DNA from: Alphaproteobacteria bacterium
GTDB lineage: Bacteria; Pseudomonadota; Alphaproteobacteria; ATCC43930; CGMCC-115725
Direction: 5' to 3'
DNA: 6,787 nucleotides
Assembly (NCBI GenBank): GCA_030039775.1
Contig: JASHUX010000399.1
Span: 1-6,787, forward strand
Made by a program: the position numbers and the translations under genes. The notes beneath the pieces are model-generated. The model saw nothing but the letters and a program-made list of their open reading frames with translations, was not told where the DNA came from and did no database searches. Shown piece after piece: positions 1 through 5,171 of the stretch. Position 1 is the first letter of the stretch; the number at the start of each line of letters is the position of its first letter.

Positions 1-1458
1 CTTGTTGCACAGGCCCGAGAGCTGGCCGTCGCTGATGAAGGCAATCTTGTTCTGCAGGCCCGCCGAATCGACCGCAAACACTACCATCGAGGCCGGTCCC
101 GCCATGCCCGGCCCGCCTTTCGGTCCCATGCCGCGCACGATCAGCGCCTGACCTTCTTTGATCTCGCCGCGTTCGATCGCCGCGATTGCGTCGGGGCCGT
201 TGTCGAACACGATCGCCGGTCCGTCGAATGTCGAGACGCGTCCCGGCCTGCGCAGGCCGAGCTTGCAAATCGCGCTTTCCGGCGCCAGCGAGCCACGCAG
301 AATCGTGATCGGCGCCTCGTTAGAGAACGCGCGATTGCGCGGCCGGATCACCTCGGGATTCGCCACGGTGGCACCGGCCAGATTCGCCGCGACGGTCTTG
401 CCCGTGCAGGTCAGCGCCGACGTATCGAGCAGCGACTCCAACTGTTTCATCAGCGCCCGGCAACCACCCGCCGCTTCGAAATTCTCGATCGATTCGTCGC
501 CGTTGGGCCGCACCGCCGACAGTACCGGGATCTTGCCGCCGAGCTCGTTGAACATGCCGAACACGTCGATGTCGAGGCCGCTTTCGACCGCGATCGCCTG
601 CAAATGCTTGATGCAGTTTATTGAGCCCGATACCGCCAGCACCGCGGCCACGGCGTTGTGGAACGCCCCTTTGCTCATCACCTGCCGCGGCTTCAGATCC
701 TCGAGCACCATATCGACGATGCGCGCGCCGGCATCCTTCGCCTGCTGGAACATCTTGGCGCTATTGGCGAGCACCGGCGCGGAGCCGGGCAGCGCCATGC
801 CCAGCGCTTCGCACACGACATGCATCGAATTCGCCGTCGCCATGCCGGAGCACACGCCCGGTCCCTTGATGGCGTTGTCGGCCATGAGCTTGAGCTGCTC
901 GGGCGACAGTTTGCCGAAGCCAGCCTGCACCGAGCCGAAGAACACCTCTTCGATATCGACATGGTGGCCGTTGACCTCGCCCGACGGCTGATAGCCGCAC
1001 ACGACGAGGATGGTCGGGATGTTGAAGCGCCCCGCCGCCATCATGTGCGCGGGCGGAGTCTTGTCGCAGGACGAAAGGCACACCATCCCATCGAGTTGCG
1101 CGCCTTCGACCGCGATCTCGATGTCGTTCACGACCAGATCGCGGCTCGGCAATATGTAGCCTCCGCCGCCGCCCTGGCCGCCGCGGCCGATGATGAAATC
1201 GCTCGGCGCTGCGGTGCGGATCTCGAAAGGCAGGCCGCCCGCCGCGCGTACGGCGTCCTTCACGACTTTGGCGACGCTGTCCAAATGCGCGAAGCAGATC
1301 GCCAGCTCCGACGAACTGTTCACCACGGCGATCTTGGGCTTCTGCATGTCCTCGTCGGAAATGCCGAGCGCCTTCCATTGCGCGCGCCGCACCGCTTCGC
1401 GGAACGAGCCGGGCTCGAAATTGCTTCGCAGCTTGAAGTTCGTCCTCGGCTCGGCCAT
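1..1458 (-). CDS. IlvD/Edd-family dehydratase (dihydroxy-acid or sugar-acid dehydratase), 3' end outside window
   Basis: This is the first 486 residues of an iron-sulfur dehydratase; family members are usually about 570-600 residues, so the C-terminal part is missing at the window edge. The family removes water from 2,3-dihydroxy acids, in branched-chain amino acid synthesis or sugar-acid catabolism. Visible signatures are Cys55 in AICFAHL, Cys130-Asp131-Lys132 in SSCDK and Cys202 in GVCSGM, which match the three cluster-ligand regions and the Mg-binding Asp/Lys. Near the end, GPKGGPGM is followed by SDGQLSGL; canonical IlvD has DGRFSGG there, but the catalytic serine position is kept. A glycine-rich stretch (residues 91-99) replaces the usual segment before LPSRDL. 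These differences point to a paralogous clade rather than housekeeping IlvD, so the substrate is unknown. GGAG six bases before the ATG supports the start. It diverges from the NUDIX gene across 63 bp. No ilv neighbours are visible. Confidence 0.93.
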   Translation of the reverse strand, partial: MAEPRTNFKLRSNFEPGSFREAVRRAQWKALGISDEDMQKPKIAVVNSSSELAICFAHLDSVAKVVKDAVRAAGGLPFEIRTAAPSDFIIGRGGQGGGGGYILPSRDLVVNDIEIAVEGAQLDGMVCLSSCDKTPPAHMMAAGRFNIPTILVVCGYQPSGEVNGHHVDIEEVFFGSVQAGFGKLSPEQLKLMADNAIKGPGVCSGMATANSMHVVCEALGMALPGSAPVLANSAKMFQQAKDAGARIVDMVLEDLKPRQVMSKGAFHNAVAAVLAVSGSINCIKHLQAIAVESGLDIDVFGMFNELGGKIPVLSAVRPNGDESIENFEAAGGCRALMKQLESLLDTSALTCTGKTVAANLAGATVANPEVIRPRNRAFSNEAPITILRGSLAPESAICKLGLRRPGRVSTFDGPAIVFDNGPDAIAAIERGEIKEGQALIVRGMGPKGGPGMAGPASMVVFAVDSAGLQNKIAFISDGQLSGLCNK

Positions 1459-1521
1459 CGCGCTCTCCCGTCCTTATCGCGCCCTTGCGGGCGAGGTGCC
1501 GGGATTATTGTAGGATATGCT

Positions 1522-2019
1522 ATGCCCAAACGCAGCGCTGGATTGTTGCTCTACCAGATCGAGGCGGGCGCGGTGCGCGTGTTGCTGGTTCATCCCGGTG
1601 GGCCGTTCTGGCGCAACAAGGACGCGGGCGCGTGGACGATCCCCAAAGGCGAAATATGCTCCGGCGAGGATGCGCTGGCGGCCGCGCGGCGCGAGTTCCT
1701 CGAGGAGACAGGGCACGATGCCAGCGGCGACGTGCTTCCGCTGACGCCGGTGCGGCAGGCCGGCGGCAAGATCGTCGAGGCTTGGGCGGTCGCGGGCGAG
1801 CTCGACCCCGCCGCGGTCGTCAGCAATTCGTTCGACATGGAATGGCCGCCGCGCTCCGGCCGCAAGCAGTCCTTCCCCGAAATCGACCGCGCGCAATGGT
1901 TCAGCCTCGACGAGGCGAGGCTGCGGATCAACAAGGGTCAAGTGGCGCTGCTCGATGAGCTGGTGTCGCTGATTGCGCGTGAATGGCGCCGGTATCGAAA
2001 AACGCCTGATGCTCGATGA
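1522..2019 (+). CDS. NUDIX hydrolase
   Basis: A 165-residue single-domain NUDIX protein. The Nudix box spans residues 43-65: Gly43, Glu49, then Arg57-Glu58 and Glu61-Glu62 in REFLEETGH, fitting GX5EX7REUXEEXGU except that the last hydrophobic position is His65. The glutamates bind the Mg or Mn needed to hydrolyse a nucleoside diphosphate linked to another moiety. The N-terminus (residues 1-44, with LLLYQ, HPGGPFW and AWTIPKGE) is typical of a small NUDIX group of uncertain substrate, so nucleotide-pool or diadenosine-polyphosphate cleanup is only a guess. The reading frame is open far upstream on this strand, but that stretch is antisense to the dehydratase gene. The ATG at 1522 has AGGA six bases before it, and the domain starts there. 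The last 92 bases overlap the convergent NTF2-like gene. Confidence 0.92.
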   Translation: MPKRSAGLLLYQIEAGAVRVLLVHPGGPFWRNKDAGAWTIPKGEICSGEDALAAARREFLEETGHDASGDVLPLTPVRQAGGKIVEAWAVAGELDPAAVVSNSFDMEWPPRSGRKQSFPEIDRAQWFSLDEARLRINKGQVALLDELVSLIAREWRRYRKTPDAR

Positions 2020-2374
2020 TCTTGCCGTCGCGAAAGCGCCACCGGATCGCGCATTGGAACGGGATCGGTTTGGCCGACGGGTGTTGCCGCGCCGTCGGTT
2101 GGTGATCGACGGCGGCGTCGAAAATGCCCCATACAATGTCGCCGCTTTCGACGATCTCGACGGGCTGGAAGCGGCGGAACTGGAAATCGGCGGCGATTGT
2201 CGCTAGCGCCCTAGTGACCTCGGCGCGGCCTCTATGCGTGCCGCCGAAACGAAACGGGCTTTTCTCGCCGGTCGCCGATTTCCAGACGATATCGTCGTGG
2301 AAAGCGTCGAACAGCGGACGCAGATCCGATTGGCCGAAGCTCGCCGTGATCGAGCGCATCATTTTCGCCGACAT
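1928..2374 (-). CDS. NTF2-like / SnoaL-like family protein
   Basis: A 148-residue protein of the NTF2-like cone fold (SnoaL/ketosteroid-isomerase-related). The pattern seen is an N-terminal helix ending in LFDAFHDDIVWKS, a GTHRGRAEV helix-start motif (residues 45-53), a strand with VEIVESGDIVWGIF (72-85), and paired strands FQCAIRWRFRDGKIIEHQAFFDT (106-128). Families of this fold range from isomerases and hydratases to non-enzymatic ligand binders. I see no diagnostic catalytic set, so the function is open. The start at 2374 follows an AGGGGGA run that ends a few bases before it. About 20 residues extend beyond the fold at the C-terminus. The last 30 or so codons, including the final core strand, are antisense to the NUDIX 3' end. 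It diverges from the methyltransferase gene, leaving about 109 bp for both promoters. Confidence 0.83.
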   Translation of the reverse strand: MSAKMMRSITASFGQSDLRPLFDAFHDDIVWKSATGEKSPFRFGGTHRGRAEVTRALATIAADFQFRRFQPVEIVESGDIVWGIFDAAVDHQPTARQHPSAKPIPFQCAIRWRFRDGKIIEHQAFFDTGAIHAQSATPAHRAAPLDPC

Positions 2375-2483
2375 GTTCCCCCTGCCGCCGACGCGGGTGT
2401 CTCATGCGCAAGGTAGCATAAGATTGACAGGTTCCGCGCCAGCGTGGTTCGTTGAGCGAAAGTAGAATTGAGGGAAGGGGCCC

Positions 2484-3668
2484 ATGATCCGCTCGACCGA
2501 CCGCATCAAGACCACGCATGCCGGCACGCTGCCGAAGGCGAAGGACCTCGCGCAAATGGTCGCGTCGAAGGCCGTGCATCAAACTGCGTGGCGGCCGCAG
2601 CAGCCGATCCAGGTGGACGACGCGACGTTCGAGCGCCGCCTCAAGGAAGAGGTCGCGGCGACGGTGAAGCACGAGGCCGATATCGGCATCGACAGCGTCA
2701 ATGACGGCGAGCTCGGCAAGATCACGTTCCAGCATTATTGCTTCGAGCGCATTTCCGGCTTCGAGGACGTCGACTGGAAGCCCGGCATGCCGGTGCCGCT
2801 CTCGATCGCGATGCGCGACGCCAAGAAGTTCGGCGCCTATTTCGCGGAGGGACATGCCGGTTTCGCCACGACCGCGACACCGAAGACCGTGTCGCTGTGC
2901 ACCGGCCCGCTGAAATATGTCGGCCAGGGTCAGCTTCAGCGCGACATCGACAATTTCAAGGCGGCGCTGAAGAACGTGAAGGTCGAAGACGCGTTTCTGC
3001 CGGCCAACACGCCCGGCACACTCGAGCACGCGCTGCGCAACGTCTATTACAAGACCGACGAGGAGTATCTCGAAGCCGCGGCCAACGTGCTGCGCGTCGA
3101 ATATAAAGCGATAACCGACGCCGGCCTGACGTTGCAGCTCGACGATCCCGATCTGCCCGACGGGTGGCTGATCTATCCCGAGATGACGGTCGCCGATTAC
3201 CGCAAATATGCCAGCCTGCGCATCGACGCGCTGAAGTATGCGCTCCAAGGCATCCCGCGCGAGCAAGTGCGGCTCCATGTTTGCTGGGGCAGCTTCCATG
3301 GCCCGCACCAGGCCGACATTCCGCTGAGGGAGATCGCCGACCTGATCTTCTCGGTATCGGCGCAAAGCTATTCGATCGAGGCGTCGAACCCGGCGCACGA
3401 GCATGAATGGCAAGTGTTCGAGCACATCAAGCCGCCGAAGGACGCAACGCTGATCCCCGGCGTCATCGGCCACGCCACCGACTTCATCGAGCATCCGGAG
3501 CTGGTGGCGCAGCGCCTGGTGCGCTACGCCAAGCTCGTCGGTCGCGAAAACGTCGCGGGCGGCAGCGATTGCGGCATCGGCACGCGCGTCAAGCACCCAA
3601 GCATCGCCTGGGCCAAGCTCGAGGCGCTTGTCGAAGGCGCGCGCATCGCGTCGAAGCAGTTGTGGTAG
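2484..3668 (+). CDS. Cobalamin-independent methionine synthase II-like (MetE C-terminal domain) zinc methyltransferase
   Basis: A 394-residue protein with only the catalytic (C-terminal-type) TIM barrel of MetE; full MetE is roughly twice as long. All four zinc ligands of the family are visible: His265 and Cys267 in LHVCWGSFHGPH, Glu299 in SIEASNP and Cys363 in GGSDCGIGT. The N-terminal TTHAGTLPKAKDL (with His12) matches the TTHxGSLPR opening of the family, and DGELGK (residues 74-79) is another conserved block. Zinc activates a thiol for methyl or alkyl transfer. Such short relatives include archaeal MetE, epoxyalkane:coenzyme M transferase-type enzymes and many of unknown substrate, so methionine synthesis should not be assumed. 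Start: GAGGGAAGGGG lies just before the ATG at 2484. It stands alone on its strand, and its stop is 39 bp from the aromatic leader peptide. Confidence 0.9.
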   Translation: MIRSTDRIKTTHAGTLPKAKDLAQMVASKAVHQTAWRPQQPIQVDDATFERRLKEEVAATVKHEADIGIDSVNDGELGKITFQHYCFERISGFEDVDWKPGMPVPLSIAMRDAKKFGAYFAEGHAGFATTATPKTVSLCTGPLKYVGQGQLQRDIDNFKAALKNVKVEDAFLPANTPGTLEHALRNVYYKTDEEYLEAAANVLRVEYKAITDAGLTLQLDDPDLPDGWLIYPEMTVADYRKYASLRIDALKYALQGIPREQVRLHVCWGSFHGPHQADIPLREIADLIFSVSAQSYSIEASNPAHEHEWQVFEHIKPPKDATLIPGVIGHATDFIEHPELVAQRLVRYAKLVGRENVAGGSDCGIGTRVKHPSIAWAKLEALVEGARIASKQLW

Positions 3669-3671
3669 GAA

Positions 3672-3700
3672 TTGATTTCGACGTCATGGCCCGCTAAGGT
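3672..3700 (+). promoter_or_regulatory. Possible promoter of the aromatic leader RNA
   Basis: TTGATT at 3672-3677 is separated by 17 bases from TAAGGT at 3695-3700, a plausible but weak sigma-70 pair. Transcription would start at about 3707, directly at the leader ATG (3708). A leaderless start of that kind is known for trpL in Sinorhizobium. The AAGG in the -10 could equally be the leader's Shine-Dalgarno site if transcription starts further upstream. This is an inference from spacing only. Confidence 0.3.
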
Positions 3701-3707
3701 GCGCGAC

Positions 3708-3770
3708 ATGACGATGCGTTCCGTCACCATCTCGCTCTTTTGGTACCGCTGGTTCCGCCCGGCGGCTTAG
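3708..3770 (+). CDS. Aromatic-rich leader peptide of a putative transcription attenuator
   Basis: A 20-codon ORF ending in ...SLFWYRWFRPAA. Codons 11-16 read TTT TGG TAC CGC TGG TTC, so Phe, Trp, Tyr, Trp and Phe fall within six codons. That density is far above chance for a 20-residue peptide and resembles leader peptides that sense aromatic aminoacyl-tRNA. AAGG lies eight bases before the ATG at 3708; an in-frame ATG at 3714 is an alternative start. The stop codon at 3768-3770 sits on the first GGCGGCTT octamer, so a ribosome reaching the stop would cover the antiterminator strand, while one stalled in the aromatic run would leave most of it free. The peptide itself probably has no enzymatic role. 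I did not recognise an exact family. Chance occurrence remains possible but is made less likely by the matching RNA elements downstream. Confidence 0.62.
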   Translation: MTMRSVTISLFWYRWFRPAA

Positions 3771-3818
3771 GCGCGCGTATCGATCGCAACCCCGAAGCCG
3801 CCCGATCCGAGGCGGCTT
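3746..3818 (+). promoter_or_regulatory. Four-segment attenuator (mutually exclusive RNA pairings)
   Basis: Four segments can pair in alternative ways. Segment 1, CCGCT (3746-3750), can pair with GGCGG (3761-3765), including one G-U. Segment 2, GGCGGCTT (3761-3768), is perfectly complementary to segment 3, AAGCCGCC (3795-3802), forming an antiterminator. Segment 3 is equally complementary to segment 4, GGCGGCTT (3811-3818), forming the terminator. Segments 2 and 4 are identical octamers, so the two 8-bp helices exclude each other. Segment 2 lies right after the aromatic codons and overlaps the leader stop, as translation-controlled attenuation requires. The pairing is read directly; the regulatory behaviour is inferred. 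Confidence 0.6.
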
Positions 3819-3828
3819 TCGTGTTTTA
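3794..3828 (+). terminator. Intrinsic terminator of the leader RNA
   Basis: Perfect 8-bp GC-rich stem, AAGCCGCC (3795-3802) with GGCGGCTT (3811-3818), extendable by a G-U pair at 3794/3819. It has an 8-base loop and is followed by TTTCGTGTTTT. It could also serve simply as the 3' terminator of the methyltransferase gene 125 bp upstream. The overlap with the antiterminator pairing favours the attenuator reading. Confidence 0.7.
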
Positions 3829-3856
3829 AGCGACACCGAAATCCGTCCGCCGAGCG

Positions 3857-3876
3857 GCTTCTCCCGAAGGAGAAGT
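3857..3876 (+). promoter_or_regulatory. Hairpin sequestering the Shine-Dalgarno site of the 49-codon ORF
   Basis: CTTCTCC (3858-3864) pairs perfectly with GGAGAAG (3869-3875) around a CGAA loop, with a further G-U pair at 3857/3876. The AAGGAG Shine-Dalgarno site (3867-3872), seven bases before the GTG start at 3880, lies in the loop and 3' stem arm. Folding should therefore reduce translation of this ORF and of the gene coupled to it. GCGGCTT (3854-3860) overlaps the 5' arm and is complementary to attenuator segment 3, offering an alternative fold. Confidence 0.45.
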
Positions 3877-3879
3877 GTC

Positions 3880-4029
3880 GTGTCCAACGATTTCGATGTT
3901 GTCACCGGCGACGGCGCCCCGCGCCCGCCGAAAATCAAGCCGTCGGCGCCGCCAACGCCCCAACCACGACGAAGCGGCGACCTCGATAAAATAGCGACGC
4001 TGCCCAAAGACCCGGCAGGCGGCAAATGA
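3880..4029 (+). CDS. Small proline-rich hypothetical protein (49 aa), coupled to the ABM gene
   Basis: A GTG-started ORF of 49 codons. AAGGAG seven bases before the GTG is a strong Shine-Dalgarno site, and the stop TGA overlaps the next start as ATGA (4026-4029), so the two are probably translationally coupled. The product begins MSNDFDVVTGDG, has ten prolines and a basic middle (PPKIKP, PQPRRS), and ends LPKDPAGGK. It has no cysteine, no hydrophobic segment and no signal peptide, so it is probably a disordered soluble peptide. I do not recognise it. It is the first ORF after the putative attenuator and so the most direct candidate for control by it. Its role may be mainly to couple translation to the next gene. 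The absence of an ATG and its small size make it easy to miss. Confidence 0.55.
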   Translation: MSNDFDVVTGDGAPRPPKIKPSAPPTPQPRRSGDLDKIATLPKDPAGGK

Positions 4030-4334
4030 TCCTCGAACTCGCCATCCTCAATGTGCGGCCGGGACAAGAGGCCGAATTCGAGGCGGCATTTCCGGCGGCG
4101 CTGCCGTTGCTGGCCGCAACGCCGGGCTATCGGCGCGCCGCGCTGCGGCGCTGCGTCGAAACGCCGAACCGGTACGTCCTGTTGGTCGAATGGGACGTGC
4201 TGGAGGCGCACACGATCGGTTTCCGGCAAGGTCCGAACTATCCCGAATGGCGCCGCCGCCTGCACCATTTCTACGACCCGTTTCCGACGGTCGAGCATTA
4301 CGCCGAGACGGTCGCGAGTCATGCTGCGCCTTGA
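4026..4334 (+). CDS. Antibiotic biosynthesis monooxygenase (ABM) domain protein
   Basis: A 102-residue protein with the small ferredoxin-like ABM fold, usually a dimer. Visible blocks are the opening strand MILELAILNVRPGQEAEFEAAF (residues 1-22), a helix ending at TPGYRRAALRRCVETPNRYVLLVEW (32-56), and the late HTIGFR/YPEWRRRLHHFYDPFPTVEHY segment (62-92). The fold covers quinol monooxygenases, haem-degrading enzymes and many dimeric proteins of unknown activity, so oxygenase function is not proven. The start overlaps the stop of the 49-codon ORF as ATGA, and only a weak Shine-Dalgarno site of its own is visible (AGGCGG), which supports coupling. Its stop overlaps a TTGACA hexamer that may be the -35 of the ArsR gene. 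If the attenuator works in cis, this is its main enzyme-like target. Confidence 0.8.
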   Translation: MILELAILNVRPGQEAEFEAAFPAALPLLAATPGYRRAALRRCVETPNRYVLLVEWDVLEAHTIGFRQGPNYPEWRRRLHHFYDPFPTVEHYAETVASHAAP

Positions 4335-4360
4335 CAGTACCCTGTCGTTGGCGAGACTGT
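4331..4360 (+). promoter_or_regulatory. Candidate promoter and operator of the ArsR gene
   Basis: TTGACA at 4331-4336 matches the -35 consensus exactly and overlaps the ABM stop codon. The best -10, GACTGT at 4355-4360 (18-base spacing), is weak. An inverted repeat, GACAG (4333-4337) and CTGTC (4342-4346) around TACC, sits between them, where ArsR-type repressors often bind their own promoter. Transcription would start near the ATG at 4366, giving an almost leaderless message, consistent with the lack of a good Shine-Dalgarno site there. Confidence 0.35.
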
Positions 4361-4365
4361 AAGCC

Positions 4366-4686
4366 ATGGCTAACGCACCGCATGCCTTTGCCGCGCTCGC
4401 CGACCCGACCCGCCGCGCCGTGTTCGAGCGGTTGGCGCGGGGTCCGCGCGCCGTCGGCGAGCTGGCGAAGGGCCTGCCGGTCAGCCGCCCGGCCGTGTCG
4501 CAGCATCTCGCGGTATTGAAGGAGGCGGGACTGGTGAAGGACCAGGCGGACGGGACGCGCCGCGTCTATCGCATCGATCCTGCGGGGCTGGGCGCGATCC
4601 GCGCTTGGCTCGATCGTTTCTGGGATCAGTCGCTCGCGTCGTTCAAGGCGGAGCTTGAAAGCGAACTGCGGAAGGAACGTTCGTGA
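4366..4686 (+). CDS. ArsR-family winged-helix transcriptional regulator
   Basis: A 106-residue winged-helix repressor. The opening AFAALADPTRRAVFERLARGPRAVGELA (residues 8-34) is the standard ArsR N-terminal pattern, the recognition helix lies in VSRPAVSQHLAVLKEAGLV (39-57), and the wing is GTRRVYRID (63-71). There is no cysteine in the protein and no ELCVCDL metal site, so it does not sense metals in the classic way. The tail FWDQSLASFKAELESELRKE is typical of ArsR proteins encoded next to SRPBCC/AHSA1 genes. Its 3' end overlaps the SRPBCC start as GTGA, so the two form an operon. Autoregulation through the inverted repeat just upstream is likely but inferred. The ligand is unknown; in such pairs the SRPBCC partner is often thought to bind a related small molecule. 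Confidence 0.92.
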   Translation: MANAPHAFAALADPTRRAVFERLARGPRAVGELAKGLPVSRPAVSQHLAVLKEAGLVKDQADGTRRVYRIDPAGLGAIRAWLDRFWDQSLASFKAELESELRKERS

Positions 4687-5165
4687 GCGGCACGATCGCG
4701 CCCGCGCCGGTGCGCAAATCGGTCGAGATCGCGACCACGCCGGAACGCACGTTCGCCTTTTTCGCCGAGCGCATGGGGCGATGGTGGCGGCCGGATCATT
4801 CGCTGCTTGGCGGTTTGCCGCGCGAGGATGTGGTGATCGAACCGCGCGTCGGCGGCCGCTGGTACGAGCGCGCCACGAACGGCACGGTATGCGAATGGGG
4901 CAAGGTGCTCGAATGGGAGCCGCCGCGCCGGCTGCTGCTGGCATGGCAGCTCAATGCCGATTGGCGCTATGACCCCGATCTCATCACCGAGCTCGAAATC
5001 CGTTTTATCGCCATCGGCGCCGACCGTACCCGCGTCGAGCTCGAACACAGCAAGCTCGAGAACTTCGGGCCGCGCGCCGAGGAAACGCGCGCGCTGCTCG
5101 ATTCCTTCGATGCTTGGATGGGCGCGCTCGAACGGTTCGTCGAGATCGCCGGCCGCGAGGCCTAG
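4683..5165 (+). CDS. SRPBCC / AHSA1-like domain protein
   Basis: A 160-residue START-like (SRPBCC) protein of the AHSA1 group, which forms a deep hydrophobic ligand pocket. The sequence shows the usual order: VRKSVEIATTPERTFAFFAERMGRWW (residues 10-35), VIEPRVGGRWYER (51-63), the hallmark EWGKVLEWEPPRRLLLAWQ (71-89), ELEIRFIAIGADRTRVELEHSKLENFG (103-129) and a long C-terminal helix. The start is GTG at 4683, overlapping the ArsR stop as GTGA, with AAGGA six bases before it. The GTG is well supported because the fold begins right after it. Function is probably ligand binding or a simple hydrolytic or detoxifying role under the paired repressor; no substrate can be read. It ends six bases from the convergent DLH stop, with no hairpin between them. 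Confidence 0.9.
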   Translation: MSGTIAPAPVRKSVEIATTPERTFAFFAERMGRWWRPDHSLLGGLPREDVVIEPRVGGRWYERATNGTVCEWGKVLEWEPPRRLLLAWQLNADWRYDPDLITELEIRFIAIGADRTRVELEHSKLENFGPRAEETRALLDSFDAWMGALERFVEIAGREA

Positions 5166-5171
5166 GCGGGC

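Noticed and set aside
158..991. Plus-strand open frame of 277 codons
   Set aside because: It is a mirror of the well-supported dehydratase on the other strand; its Ser/Ala/Pro-rich composition is typical of such shadows.
658..1521. Upstream extension of the NUDIX frame to 453 codons
   Set aside because: The extra residues are antisense to the dehydratase gene and show no domain. The NUDIX fold starts at the ATG at 1522, which has its own Shine-Dalgarno site.
2424..2468. TTGACA (2424-2429) and TAGAAT (2463-2468) as the promoter of the methyltransferase gene
   Set aside because: Each hexamer is good alone, but they are 33 bases apart, and TAGAAT is too close to the Shine-Dalgarno site. No partner with normal spacing was found for either.
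2232..3596. Long open frame on the minus strand (454 codons) opposite the methyltransferase gene
   Set aside because: It is antisense to a protein with a complete zinc site and clear family motifs. Its translation is rich in Arg, Asp, Leu and His, as expected for a mirror frame of GC-rich coding DNA, and no domain is visible.
3684..4367. Minus-strand open frames across 3684-4944
   Set aside because: They lie opposite the leader, ABM, ArsR and SRPBCC genes, all of which have recognisable motifs or translational signals; no domain is seen on the minus strand.
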